In this document: in pieces, positions 16,185 to 25,422 of the stretch | How the letters are laid out: each line of letters begins with the position of its first letter | Position numbering within the stretch: position 1 is the first letter of the stretch | NCBI GenBank assembly: GCA_001567105.1 | Contig: LMZR01000014.1 | Coordinates: forward strand, 62,001-126,000 | Length of the DNA: 64,000 nucleotides | From: Chloroflexi bacterium OLB14 | Lineage (GTDB): Bacteria > Chloroflexota > Anaerolineae > Anaerolineales > Villigracilaceae | Direction: 5' to 3' | The notes under the pieces: generated by a model | The model's input: only the letters and a program-made list of their open reading frames with translations | Databases searched by the model: none | What the model was told of the DNA's origin: nothing | Translations under genes and position numbers: made by a program

Positions 16185-18182
16185 ATGATGCGCATGGAAT
16201 TACTCAAACAAGAAACTGTTAAACCAGTTAATGTATTCAGCACACTCGCACGCTTTGGTTCATACTTCGGGAAATTTTGGTATGTATTAGTCCTTGCATT
16301 AGTTTTGGTTACGATTTCAACTTGGACTCAAGTGACCTCGCCAGAATTGACAGGACAAGCCACAGATTGTTTTCTTGTCCCCAACGGAATCAGTTCTTTC
16401 GCTTCTTCCTCAGGGACAGCGGATACTGAATCCCAAGCCTCTAGCTCATCTTGTTGGTTGGTGAAAGACCCCACCACGTTAACTGGCACACAAAAAATCA
16501 TCGCCACTGCTTATCAAATCAACGACTTTCCACGCATTGACCCAGCCACAGCCACAACAGCTGAACGCGCTGCAGGTTTATGGCGTTTGATTTTGGTTAT
16601 GGCGAGTTTATTCATCTTAGGTGCAGTTATCACAGGCTCTTTATTTTTCACTATGTCTTGGGCGGGGCAACATGTGTTACGAGATTTGAAAATAGATTTA
16701 TTCAATCATTTGCATAAACTATCTTTAAGTTATTACTCTGAACATGAAGCAGGTGACTTAATGAGTCGCATCACCAACGATACCTCTGCTATTGAGCAAG
16801 CCTTTTCATTTGCTTTAGTACAAGTATTTAGCGGTATCTTATTACTGATATGGACGGCATACAATATGATTACTCGCAGTGTGCCATTTGCTTTACTTTC
16901 ATTGATTATTGCGCCTGTCATGTTTTATGTCACTTATTATTTCTCTATGCAAGCCCGCAAAGCATTTCGCGTTGCCAGAGAAGAAATCGGCTCGGTCAAT
17001 GCTGAGTTGCAGGAGACTATAGCGGCAGTGCGCGAGGTTCAAGCCTTTAATCGTGCCGAAGAAAACATTGAACAATTCAAAGAGGTCAATGCGGCGAATC
17101 GAGATGCCAACGTCCGCGCCGTTTCATTTACATCTGCTTTAGCACCTACACTTGAAGCATTAGCGTATGTCGCTTTAGCAGTTGTGGTTGGCGTTGGTGG
17201 TTTCATCTTGTTGAGTGGTGGCGAATTTATGGGAACAGTCGTCACATTAGGTTTAGTGGTGACTTTTCTGCAATATGTGCAACGCTTCAACCAACCGATT
17301 CAACAAATTGCGATTATGTGGACGAACATTCAAAACGCCATTGCAGGTGGTGAACGCATTTTCAAAATTATGGATGAGCAACCTGCTATTACAGATAAAG
17401 CAGATGCTAAACCAATGACGGAAATTAAAGGCTTAGTTGAATTTGATAATGTCGCCCATGCTTATGAAGATGGCGTGCCTGTTTTGAAAAATGTTTCATT
17501 CACTGCCCAACCTGGACAAACTTTTGCAATTGTGGGTCCAACTGGCGCAGGCAAAACTACCATTATCAATTTACTTCCCCGCTTTTATGATGTGACAGAA
17601 GGCTCTGTCAAAATTGATGGCGTGGATGTTAGAGATGTGACAGCCGAATCAATTCGCAAACAAGTTGGTATCGTTTTGCAAGATACATTTTTATTCAGCA
17701 CTACTGTGATGGAAAATGTACGCTTCGGCAAACCTGATGCTACAGATGAAGAAGTAATGGCAGCCATTAAACTTGCTAAGGCTGATTCATTCATTGAAAG
17801 ATTACCCGAAAAATATCAAACTGTTTTAGGTGAACGTGGTTCTGGACTTTCACAAGGTCAGCGACAATTATTATCCATTGCCCGCGCCGCATTAGCAGAC
17901 CCAAGAATTTTAATTTTAGATGAAGCCACTTCATCAGTTGATACAAGGACTGAACGATTAATCCAAACTGCATTTGACCAATTGCTTACAGGACGAACAT
18001 CTTTTGTGATTGCACATCGTTTATCTACCATTCGCAATGCAGATCAGATTCTCGTTTTGAAAGCAGGTCAAATTATCGAACGCGGCAAGCATGATGAATT
18101 GCTTGAGAAAAAAGGCTTTTATTACGATTTATATATGAGTCAATTTAAGAAGCAAGAAGAAGTAGAAGCGGCTGTTGTGTAA
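16185..18182 (+). CDS. ABC exporter half-transporter with canonical catalytic site (TM288-like)
   Basis: The protein has 665 residues: six-helix exporter domain and ATPase. The ATPase has Walker A GPTGAGKTT, Walker B ILILDEATSSVD with the catalytic Glu, and switch IAHRLST. The signature LSQGQRQ departs from LSGGQ. That is expected in the half that lends its signature to the degenerate site of the partner, so the two genes form one heterodimer. A Ser/Thr-rich insertion of about 70 residues between helices 1 and 2, with two Cys, should face outside. It probably exports hydrophobic drugs or lipids under MarR control. Confidence 0.93.
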   Translation: MMRMELLKQETVKPVNVFSTLARFGSYFGKFWYVLVLALVLVTISTWTQVTSPELTGQATDCFLVPNGISSFASSSGTADTESQASSSSCWLVKDPTTLTGTQKIIATAYQINDFPRIDPATATTAERAAGLWRLILVMASLFILGAVITGSLFFTMSWAGQHVLRDLKIDLFNHLHKLSLSYYSEHEAGDLMSRITNDTSAIEQAFSFALVQVFSGILLLIWTAYNMITRSVPFALLSLIIAPVMFYVTYYFSMQARKAFRVAREEIGSVNAELQETIAAVREVQAFNRAEENIEQFKEVNAANRDANVRAVSFTSALAPTLEALAYVALAVVVGVGGFILLSGGEFMGTVVTLGLVVTFLQYVQRFNQPIQQIAIMWTNIQNAIAGGERIFKIMDEQPAITDKADAKPMTEIKGLVEFDNVAHAYEDGVPVLKNVSFTAQPGQTFAIVGPTGAGKTTIINLLPRFYDVTEGSVKIDGVDVRDVTAESIRKQVGIVLQDTFLFSTTVMENVRFGKPDATDEEVMAAIKLAKADSFIERLPEKYQTVLGERGSGLSQGQRQLLSIARAALADPRILILDEATSSVDTRTERLIQTAFDQLLTGRTSFVIAHRLSTIRNADQILVLKAGQIIERGKHDELLEKKGFYYDLYMSQFKKQEEVEAAVV

Positions 18183-18191
18183 GAAAGAAAA

Positions 18192-18228
18192 AAGACTTCC
18201 GAAGTTTTAAAAACTTCGGAAGTCTAAT
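18192..18228 (+). terminator. Intrinsic terminator of the MarR-ABC operon
   Basis: Stem AGACTTCCGAAGTTTT / AAAACTTCGGAAGTCT lies ten bases past the stop codon. The T-tail is weak (TAATTATTT). Confidence 0.7.
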
Positions 18229-18333
18229 TATTTAAGGTACATCCTGCACCATTTGATTCGTTTAATCCCATGGAATGATTATAAAATTTGGTAGGAGATA
18301 AATAAATCCCATAGGGATGACTCAACTCATCGC

Positions 18334-19002
18334 CTACGGGGTTATTAATATTTTCAACAACTGCGTTGTATCCTCCAAAATTTCATCTGCGCCAAATTTT
18401 CTTAATTCATATTCTTCACCAAAGCCACATAGCACGCCAACTGTTTGTGCGCCAGCGGATTTGCCTGCGCGAATATCTACGGTTGTGTCACCGATCATTA
18501 AACAATTTTCGGGTGGCACATTCATTTTTTGTGCGGCGAGTAAGATGGGGTCTGGATATGGTTTGGTGTATTTAGCAGACAAACCTGTAACGATGACATC
18601 AAAATATTTGACTAAATCAAATTGCTCAAGAAATGCCATTGTAGTTTTTTCGTCTCTAGCACTGACTACTGACATGGGGAATTTTCCATGCAGTTGTTTG
18701 AGCATTTCGTCAACGCCATCCACGAGCAGAAATTCTTTTTCGGAATGTCGTCGGTGTTGACTAAGCCAGTTGATAACAGCAACCATTTGACGGTCAAGAT
18801 GAAGCGTATCTGCTAATCCTAATAAGGCATTGCCTGGGGCTTCAATCCACATGATGAAGCGGCGGGCAATCTGGTGTGGGTTTTTAAAAAGAAAGTGTGG
18901 GATGAATTTTTGTGTTTTTTTGATGTATAAATTATCAGTATCGCTGAGCGTTCCGTCTACATCAAAACATAAGGCTTTTACTTTTAGTACATTTAGGGGC
19001 AT
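18334..19002 (-). CDS. HAD-superfamily phosphatase
   Basis: The protein has 222 residues. Motif I is CFDVDGTLSDTD near residue 15 with the nucleophile Asp, motif II is SVVSARD, and motif III/IV is the Lys of KPYPDP followed by MIGDTTVDIRAGKSAG. A helical cap lies between motifs I and II, as in phosphoglycolate-phosphatase-like class I enzymes. The substrate is unknown. It is divergent from the histidine kinase gene, with only about 46 bases between starts. Confidence 0.88.
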   Translation of the reverse strand: MPLNVLKVKALCFDVDGTLSDTDNLYIKKTQKFIPHFLFKNPHQIARRFIMWIEAPGNALLGLADTLHLDRQMVAVINWLSQHRRHSEKEFLLVDGVDEMLKQLHGKFPMSVVSARDEKTTMAFLEQFDLVKYFDVIVTGLSAKYTKPYPDPILLAAQKMNVPPENCLMIGDTTVDIRAGKSAGAQTVGVLCGFGEEYELRKFGADEILEDTTQLLKILITP

Positions 19003-19048
19003 GGATTAATTGTACCAAAAGGGCTATACTTATTTGCGTGGCTATAGA

Positions 19049-21178
19049 ATGAATGATAAACGTACCCGCCCTCTTTTAGAATTGCTTATAAGAGTCAGTC
19101 GCGAAGTTGCTTCTGCGTTAGATTTACGCACGGTTTTACAGCGTTTGCTATTTGCGGCGTTGCAATACGTGGGCGGTGAGCGTGGCAGTATTGTGGTAAT
19201 GGACGATAAAGGTAAGCCAGTAGATGCGACCATTGTTTATGGCAGGCAATTTCATGACCATACTACTCAACAATTAAGAGAAACTGTTGAAAAGGGTTTA
19301 GCGGGCTGGGTGGTGAAAAATCGCCAAGCCGTTTTAGTACCTGATACTAGTAAGGATGTTCGTTGGTTACGCCGTGCGGATGATGCAGTTGATAAAAGTG
19401 GGGCGAAATCTGCAATTTGTGTGCCATTAATGGCACGTGATAAATTAGTGGGTGTTCTAACGCTGGTTCATCCTATTCCTAATTCATTTAATACTGAGCA
19501 TTTAAATTTAATGCAAGCAATTGCAGATCAAGCCAGTATTGCTGTGTTGAATGCACGCTTACATTCTGAAACTCAAAGAACAGCTCGAATTTATTCAGCA
19601 TTAGCTGAAGGCGCAGCAGTCATGAATACGTCGTTAGATATGCCTGATGTGTTGCGACGCATCTTGACTCAGACCATGCAGGCGTTGCAAGTGGAGACTG
19701 TTGCATTAGCCCTAAGCGATGAGAAGAACGACCTTGTATATCGTGCTGCAGCAGGGAATAATTCTGGCAATATTACTGGGCAACGACTGCATAATGGTCA
19801 GGGGTTGGCAAGTATGGTGATGAAAGATAAACATGGCTTGGTGATCTCTAACGCAAAGACAGATGGACGCTTCACAGAAGCAGATAAATTAAATGACTTA
19901 GAAATACGAGCTTTAGCTATTGCTCCAATTCAGGCACATGGAAAAATTATTGGGATATTGGAAGCAATTAACCCGAATAATGGTGTATTTGATGAAGATG
20001 CTTTGGTTGTTATGTCTGGTTTGGGTAGCTTGGCTGGCTCGACGATTGAAAATTCGTCTTTGTTTGAAAGATTGCAAAAAGCGCATCAACATTATCGAGA
20101 GTTATTTGAAGATAGTGTTGATATGATTTTCATTACTGATTGGAAAGGCAAAGTATTAGAAGCTAATCGTGAAGCAATCAAATTAAGCGGATATTCACTG
20201 GCCGAATTGCAAAAAATAACAATTGATCAATTACACGAAATCGATTCAACTAAAACAGGGACAGGCTTTTCATCTTTGAAAATAAGCAAGAGTTGCACTT
20301 ATGAATCTGGTATGGTGCGACATGATGGCATTGTTATTCATGTTGAAGTACATGCTCGCCGTGTAGAATATGATGATACAGATGCGTTGCAATGGATTAT
20401 GAAAGATATATCAGCTCGCAAGGAATTAGATGCTTTTCGAGACGATATGACCTCCATGATTTTCCATGACTTACGCTCGCCTTTAGGAAATATTATTTCC
20501 AGTTTAGGTATGATGGGCAGTTTGTTAACTCAAGAAGATGAGGCATTAATTTCCATGTTGAATATTGCCGAAAGTTCAGCTGGGCGTATTCAACGTTTGG
20601 TTAATTCATTGTTAGATATTAATCGCTTGGAAGCAGGGCAACCTATTGCAGAACCAAACTCTATTAATCCTGTAGAGTTAGTACGCGAATCGTTACATGA
20701 TGTGGAAACTGGAGCTAAAGCTCGCCAGCAAACCATTACAAATCGGGCAAGTGGAGTGTTACCACTAATTTTGGCAGATGCGGATATGATGTATAGAGTT
20801 CTGGTAAACATCTTAGAAAATGCAATTAAGTTTACGCCTGTTAATGGTCATATTGAAATTGGCGCACAACCTACATCAGACGGGAAATTTGTAAAATTTT
20901 GGGTAAAAGACACAGGCATAGGCATTCCAGAAGCGGATAAAGAACGCATCTTTGAAAAATTCATGCGTCTACGTAGAAAGCACAAAGTCGGCGGGTTAGG
21001 TGTCGGGTTGGCTTTTTGTAAACTTGCTGTAACTGGGCATGGTGGCGAAATTTGGGTAGAAAGTGAGTTAGAAAAAGGTACAACCGTCTGGCTTACTATA
21101 CCTGTAGCCACAAAACAATCCACAGGTCAGCTCAAACGCCAAACTGGACGATTGACCTTCAAACCAGATACAAGATAG
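19049..21178 (+). CDS. Soluble sensor histidine kinase with two GAF domains and a PAS domain
   Basis: The protein has about 709 residues and no membrane segment. Domain order: GAF 1 (~15-170), GAF 2 (~185-335), PAS (~345-450, FEDSVDMIFITDWKGKVLEANREA), HisKA with the phospho-His in FHDLRSPLGN, then HATPase with ILENAIKFTP, DTGIGIPEAD and GLGVGLAFCKLA. It should sense cytoplasmic ligands or redox state. No response regulator is adjacent, so it is an orphan kinase. ATG 19049 is chosen; a TTG at 19010 would extend the protein into the divergent promoter. Confidence 0.9.
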   Translation: MNDKRTRPLLELLIRVSREVASALDLRTVLQRLLFAALQYVGGERGSIVVMDDKGKPVDATIVYGRQFHDHTTQQLRETVEKGLAGWVVKNRQAVLVPDTSKDVRWLRRADDAVDKSGAKSAICVPLMARDKLVGVLTLVHPIPNSFNTEHLNLMQAIADQASIAVLNARLHSETQRTARIYSALAEGAAVMNTSLDMPDVLRRILTQTMQALQVETVALALSDEKNDLVYRAAAGNNSGNITGQRLHNGQGLASMVMKDKHGLVISNAKTDGRFTEADKLNDLEIRALAIAPIQAHGKIIGILEAINPNNGVFDEDALVVMSGLGSLAGSTIENSSLFERLQKAHQHYRELFEDSVDMIFITDWKGKVLEANREAIKLSGYSLAELQKITIDQLHEIDSTKTGTGFSSLKISKSCTYESGMVRHDGIVIHVEVHARRVEYDDTDALQWIMKDISARKELDAFRDDMTSMIFHDLRSPLGNIISSLGMMGSLLTQEDEALISMLNIAESSAGRIQRLVNSLLDINRLEAGQPIAEPNSINPVELVRESLHDVETGAKARQQTITNRASGVLPLILADADMMYRVLVNILENAIKFTPVNGHIEIGAQPTSDGKFVKFWVKDTGIGIPEADKERIFEKFMRLRRKHKVGGLGVGLAFCKLAVTGHGGEIWVESELEKGTTVWLTIPVATKQSTGQLKRQTGRLTFKPDTR

Positions 21179-21267
21179 TTCAAGTCTATTTGTATCGCTC
21201 ACCCCTCATATATCTCAAAACGCCTTAGAAGTGGCTAACTCTTTGGCGGCTGTTCGTAACCTCCATT

Positions 21268-21296
21268 TTGCATAGACTAAATGTTTATGGTACATT
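21268..21296 (+). promoter_or_regulatory. Promoter of the 21317-23228 gene pair
   Basis: TTGCAT (21268-21273), a 17-base spacer and TACATT (21291-21296). The predicted start point is about 14 bases before the ATG. Confidence 0.55.
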
Positions 21297-21316
21297 AAGC
21301 GCACCCTAGGAGTAAT

Positions 21317-22174
21317 ATGCAAGAAATTACAAAAAATATTTACATCAATAGCGAATTTCCCGGAGTAACTTTAGGCGCAATCGTAACACCTCGTGGATTA
21401 ATCCAAATAGATGCCCCTCCCTCCCCTGAAGATGCGCGAACATGGCGGGCTTCCTTAATGAGCCTTGGCGGTGGTATTGAACGCGTACTAATCAACATGG
21501 ATGCTCACCCAGACCGTACATTAGGCGCTAGAGCTATGGATTGCATTGTCATTACACAGGAAAAAACTGCCGATATTTTTCGCACACGCCCTGGCACATT
21601 CAAAGCTCAAGGAGAAGAGACAGGTGCAGATTGGGAATCAATTCCTGGGCTTGGTAGCGTGCGTTGGGTCTTACCAGAAATTTCTTTTTCAAATCAAATG
21701 ATACTCCATTGGAGCGATTCCCCCGTCATCTTAGAACATCATCCAGGTCCAGCCATAGGATCTATTTGGGTACATCTGCCAAAAGAAAAAATATTATTTA
21801 TTGGCGATACTGTCACAAAAAATCAACCTCCCTTTTTAGCAGGTTCAAATCTAAAAGCTTGGCTTGAATCATTAACTGAACTTCTAGATACACCCTATAA
21901 AGGCTACACATTCATCAGTAGTCGCGGCGGTATTGTTACACCTAACGTAATAAAAAATCAATATGATTTTCTTAAACAAGTCAATGACAAACTTAATAAA
22001 CTTAATAATAAAAAACCAACCCCTGCTACAGTTGAAAAAATGGTTACTAGTATGCAAGGCTGGTTCAAAGCCCCTGCTACCCGTCAAAAACAATTTGCCC
22101 AACGTTTACGATATGGTTTAATTCACTACAATTCACGTCAATATCATTCTACCAACCAAACTAGTGAGGATTAA
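21317..22174 (+). CDS. Metallo-beta-lactamase-fold protein with altered metal site
   Basis: The protein has 285 residues. The fold is indicated by the N-terminal beta-strands (GLIQIDAP), the motif region NMDAHPDRT, LEHHPGPAIGS and FIGDTV. In ordinary family members the first metal motif is HxHxDH; here it reads DxHxDR, so two of the metal-binding His are replaced. The later His and Asp are present. It may bind one metal only, or act on an unusual substrate. It is the first gene of a pair with the asparaginase, four bases apart. Confidence 0.75.
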   Translation: MQEITKNIYINSEFPGVTLGAIVTPRGLIQIDAPPSPEDARTWRASLMSLGGGIERVLINMDAHPDRTLGARAMDCIVITQEKTADIFRTRPGTFKAQGEETGADWESIPGLGSVRWVLPEISFSNQMILHWSDSPVILEHHPGPAIGSIWVHLPKEKILFIGDTVTKNQPPFLAGSNLKAWLESLTELLDTPYKGYTFISSRGGIVTPNVIKNQYDFLKQVNDKLNKLNNKKPTPATVEKMVTSMQGWFKAPATRQKQFAQRLRYGLIHYNSRQYHSTNQTSED

Positions 22175-22178
22175 TGCC

Positions 22179-23228
22179 ATGCATCAACCGCTACTGAATA
22201 TTATTCGTGGCAATATTATCGAATCACAACATATTGGTTCTATCGCAGTAGTAGACTCAACAGGCACATTACTGCATTCTTATGGCGACCATCACATGGT
22301 CGCTTTTTTGCGTTCATCAGCCAAACCATTTCAATGCTTACCATTTGTGGAACAAGGTGGTGTGCCATTTTTTGGATTCACAGAATCTGATTTGGCGATT
22401 TCATGCGCTTCACATGAGACCTCACAACTGCATCTGGACATTGTGCATTCGCTTCAACTGAAAGTTGGTCTTGATGAAAACCAATTGCAGTGTGGTCCAC
22501 ACTTGCCAAATGATGCAAAAAAATTAAGAGAAGTGATTCAACAAAATATAAAGCCCACTGCTAATTTCAATAATTGCTCTGGCAAACATACTATGTTGTT
22601 AGCCTTTGCAAAAATGCGTAACTTGCCACTTGAAAGTTATTTGGATATTAATCACCCTATTCAACAAGATATTTTACAAACCATTTCTGAAATGTGTGCC
22701 ATAGATAAAAAGGATATTCAACTTGGTGTAGATGGATGCTCAGCGATTAACTTTGCCATGCCGTTATACAATGCTGCTTTAGGCATGGCTCGTTTTTGTG
22801 ACCCAAAAGGTTTAACTGAATCTCGGGCAAGTGCTTGTAAAAAAATCACATCTGCTATGTTGGCTCACCCCGAAATGATAAGTAACTTCGGCGAGTTTGA
22901 TTGCGAGTTAATGAAAGCAGGTAATAAAAAAGTTATCACCAAACGTGGCGCAGAAGGTTTTCAAATTATCGGCATACCACCCAATGTAATTAATGAAAAT
23001 GGCGTAGGCATTGCTTTCAAGGTAGATGATGGAGATAGATCTGGTATGAACGATAAACTTGAATCTAGTACACGCGTGCGCCCTGCTGTGACGCTTGAAA
23101 TTTTACGTCAGTTACATGTTTTGAATGAATCAGAATTACAATCATTGAGCAGTTTTGGTCCAAAAAAAGTTTTGAGAAATTATGCAGGCTTAGTGACTGG
23201 GGAATCTAAACCTGTGTTTGAGTTGTAG
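22179..23228 (+). CDS. L-asparaginase, Asparaginase_II family (ReAV-type)
   Basis: The protein has 349 residues and hydrolyses L-asparagine to aspartate and ammonia, probably in the cytosol. It matches the zinc-dependent class known from Rhizobium etli, not the EcAI/EcAII class. It has the Ser-x-x-Lys motif in RSSAKPFQCL, the metal-site Cys and Lys in NCSGKHT, and the third ligand Cys in GVDGCSAI. The start at 22179 uses GAGGA inside the end of the upstream gene; a GTG at 22164 would overlap that gene and adds five residues. Confidence 0.92.
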   Translation: MHQPLLNIIRGNIIESQHIGSIAVVDSTGTLLHSYGDHHMVAFLRSSAKPFQCLPFVEQGGVPFFGFTESDLAISCASHETSQLHLDIVHSLQLKVGLDENQLQCGPHLPNDAKKLREVIQQNIKPTANFNNCSGKHTMLLAFAKMRNLPLESYLDINHPIQQDILQTISEMCAIDKKDIQLGVDGCSAINFAMPLYNAALGMARFCDPKGLTESRASACKKITSAMLAHPEMISNFGEFDCELMKAGNKKVITKRGAEGFQIIGIPPNVINENGVGIAFKVDDGDRSGMNDKLESSTRVRPAVTLEILRQLHVLNESELQSLSSFGPKKVLRNYAGLVTGESKPVFEL

Positions 23229-23230
23229 TA

Positions 23231-23293
23231 GTAGGTCACGCTTGTAGCGTGATAAATAAAATTAACAAAATAGTCACGTTAAAAACGTGACCA
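23231..23293. repeat. GGTCACG/CGTGAC hairpin repeats
   Basis: Two small palindromes, GGTCACGCTTGTAGCGTGA and GTCACGTTAAAAACGTGACC, lie between the asparaginase and endonuclease III genes. Related copies are at 41121-41143, 49860-49882 and 49981-50003. Confidence 0.8.
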
Positions 23294-23301
23294 ACAAAAT
23301 T

Positions 23302-23967
23302 ATGCAAAATATACAATCCCGTGCAATTAAAATTCATGAAACATTGATACAAAATTTCGGTGAGCCAATCTGGCGCAACCCATTACCTGCTATTGATGAA
23401 TTAGTTTCTACAATCTTGTCACAAAACACAAATGATATGAATCGTGATAGAGCCTTTGATGCTTTGCGAGCAAAATTCCCAACTTGGGAATTGGTGCGTG
23501 ATGCCAAAACGAATGATGTGATTAATGCAATTCGACCAGCAGGGTTGGCAAATCAAAAGGGACCGAGAATTCAGCAGGTGTTGAAAGCAATTACAGCAGA
23601 ACGTGGTTCATTAAATTTAGATTTTTTGAAAGAATTATCTGTTGAAGATGCAAAAAATTGGCTAACAAAATTTAATGGTGTGGGACCAAAAACCGCCGCA
23701 ATTGTTTTATGTTTTGCTTTAGGTATGCCAGCCTTTCCAGTAGATACACATGTCTATAGAGTCACTGGCAGAATCGGTTTACGACCTGAAAAGATGAATG
23801 TTGAACAAGCGCATCCATATCTTGAATCAGTTTTCCCACCTGAAACATATTACGCCGCGCATTTGAACTTAATCCGCTTGGGGCGAGAAGTGTGTAATGC
23901 CAGAAAACCTTTATGCCCGCAATGCCCAATCAATAAGTTGTGTGAGTATAAAGATAAGACGAAATAA
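23302..23967 (+). CDS. nth: Endonuclease III (DNA glycosylase/AP lyase)
   Basis: The protein has 221 residues from ATG 23302; a GTG at 23287 would start inside a repeat. It has the helix-hairpin-helix GVGPKTAAIVL with the Schiff-base Lys, the catalytic Asp in VDTHVYRVTGRIGL, and a [4Fe-4S] cluster CNARKPLCPQCPINKLC (C-x6-C-x2-C-x5-C). It removes oxidised pyrimidines in base-excision repair. Confidence 0.94.
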   Translation: MQNIQSRAIKIHETLIQNFGEPIWRNPLPAIDELVSTILSQNTNDMNRDRAFDALRAKFPTWELVRDAKTNDVINAIRPAGLANQKGPRIQQVLKAITAERGSLNLDFLKELSVEDAKNWLTKFNGVGPKTAAIVLCFALGMPAFPVDTHVYRVTGRIGLRPEKMNVEQAHPYLESVFPPETYYAAHLNLIRLGREVCNARKPLCPQCPINKLCEYKDKTK

Positions 23968-24009
23968 AGTGGAAAGTAGAAAGTGGTATAAGATAGAGTT
24001 TAGTAAAAT

Positions 24010-24495
24010 ATGGGTATGGAAAAACCTCCTGCTAGCATTGCACTTGATAAATTAAATATCCCGCATACAACTTTTCACCATGAAGGCTCTGTAGAATCGT
24101 ATGAGCAAGCGGCACAAGAGCGGAATCAACATGTGGGGCAGGTAGTTAAATCTATTTTGTTTCGGGTGCGAGAAAATGAATTTGCTTTGGTATTGGTGGC
24201 GGGTCCGCAACCAATTTCGTGGAAGAGGTTGAGGAAAGTGTTAGGTCGTTCGAGAATTTCAACAGCCACAGAAGATGAAGTGTATGAGGTGACGGGATAC
24301 AAGGTCGGGACTGTGAGTCCGTTTGGGTTGAAGAACCAAGTACGGGTTATTATCGAAGCGAATGTGTTGAAAGAAGAAATCATATCCACAGGGTCAGGAG
24401 TCCGCAATACGGCGATCATCATCAAAAGTGCAGATTTACATCAAGCATTGAAAGACGCACAAGTAATTGACTTAATTAATGGAGAATCAGAATGA
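24010..24495 (+). CDS. YbaK/EbsC-family aminoacyl-tRNA deacylase
   Basis: The protein has 161 residues. It has the family features ESYEQAAQERNQHVGQVVKSILFR, with the Lys of the active site, then the GYKVGTVSPFGL motif and a GSGVRNTAIII segment near the end (each shorter than the whole). Relatives hydrolyse mischarged tRNA such as Cys-tRNA(Pro). Its stop overlaps the start of the next gene (ATGA), so the two are translationally coupled. Confidence 0.88.
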   Translation: MGMEKPPASIALDKLNIPHTTFHHEGSVESYEQAAQERNQHVGQVVKSILFRVRENEFALVLVAGPQPISWKRLRKVLGRSRISTATEDEVYEVTGYKVGTVSPFGLKNQVRVIIEANVLKEEIISTGSGVRNTAIIIKSADLHQALKDAQVIDLINGESE

Positions 24496-25328
24496 GTGAA
24501 AAACAACGCGTGATTAATTTTGTAGAACATGAATGGGGAACGTATGTAAAAAGATTTAATCGTTTACCAAAAGATGAAGGTTTGAAACGAGTCAATGAAG
24601 AAGGTTATGAAACTTTTCAAGATTTGTTGGCGCATATTATGGAATGGTGGACTGAAGGCATGGGAATTATTATGGCGATTGCTGAGAAGCGCAAGTTTGA
24701 ACGCAAGAAATATGATTTTGATGTGTTCAATGCAGAAGCAGTTGCCAAATATAAAAATTGGAATGAAGCCGAGTTTATGAGTTTGTTTGAAGAAACACGT
24801 TTGGGCGTGGTGGCAGATTTGAAAAAAGTAGATGAAGAAGTTTTTGCGAACAGACGTGTGCAAGGTTGGGTGAGCGGAATTTTTACACATCATGCTCGTG
24901 TGCATTTGGTGGCTTGTGGAAAATTTATTCTGTTAGACACACTTGAACATGAATACCCAACTTTGATTACAAAATTTGATGCACTTGAAGATAAAAATGA
25001 GTTTTTGAAAAAACAAGGCTTGGAACGCTTTGAAGATATTTTGGCGCATATTATTGGTTGGTGGGATGAAGGTTTGAAAATGATTGCAGGTGTTAAACAA
25101 GATTCTGCTTTTGTTTATAATGCACCGAACACTGATGCCTTTAATCAAGAACTGGTTGAGCAGTATAAAAACTTAAGTGCTGATGAAGTTCGCAAAATGT
25201 TTGAAGAAAAAAGAATCGCTTTGATTGAAGTGATTAAAAATATGGATGAAAAATTATTTGACAATTTAGATTTAGAGCGTTGGTTAGCGGCTGATGTGGT
25301 TGAACATTTTGATGAACATGATATTTAA
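24492..25328 (+). CDS. Tandem DinB/ClbS-like helical-bundle protein
   Basis: The protein has 278 residues made of two similar halves. Each half has a segment of the type E-(T/R)FxDxLAHIxxWWxEG (near residues 40-55 and 180-195) followed by VFNAE/AFNQE, typical of the ClbS/DfsB branch of the DinB four-helix superfamily. The C-terminal VVEHFDEHDI keeps the last helix motif. ClbS is a colibactin cyclopropane hydrolase, but that role cannot be assumed here. It is coupled to the ybaK-like gene by a four-base overlap. Confidence 0.78.
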   Translation: MSEKQRVINFVEHEWGTYVKRFNRLPKDEGLKRVNEEGYETFQDLLAHIMEWWTEGMGIIMAIAEKRKFERKKYDFDVFNAEAVAKYKNWNEAEFMSLFEETRLGVVADLKKVDEEVFANRRVQGWVSGIFTHHARVHLVACGKFILLDTLEHEYPTLITKFDALEDKNEFLKKQGLERFEDILAHIIGWWDEGLKMIAGVKQDSAFVYNAPNTDAFNQELVEQYKNLSADEVRKMFEEKRIALIEVIKNMDEKLFDNLDLERWLAADVVEHFDEHDI

Positions 25329-25335
25329 GAGCAAT

Positions 25336-25400
25336 TAACCACAGAGAGCGCGGAGTTCACTGAGATTTTTTCTCGGTGTTCTCTGTGAACTGCGTGTTGA
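25336..25400. repeat. ACCACAGAG-type palindromic repeat, copy 3
   Basis: Arms AACCACAGAGAGCGCGGAG and GTTCTCTGTGAACTGCG lie in the spacer before folK. Confidence 0.75.
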
Positions 25401-25422
25401 AAAAGATTTAAGGATAAAAATT

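Noticed and set aside
24564-24905. 113-residue minus-strand frame opposite the DinB-like gene
   Set aside because: His/Phe-rich shadow of the Glu/Lys-rich coding strand; no ribosome site or family.
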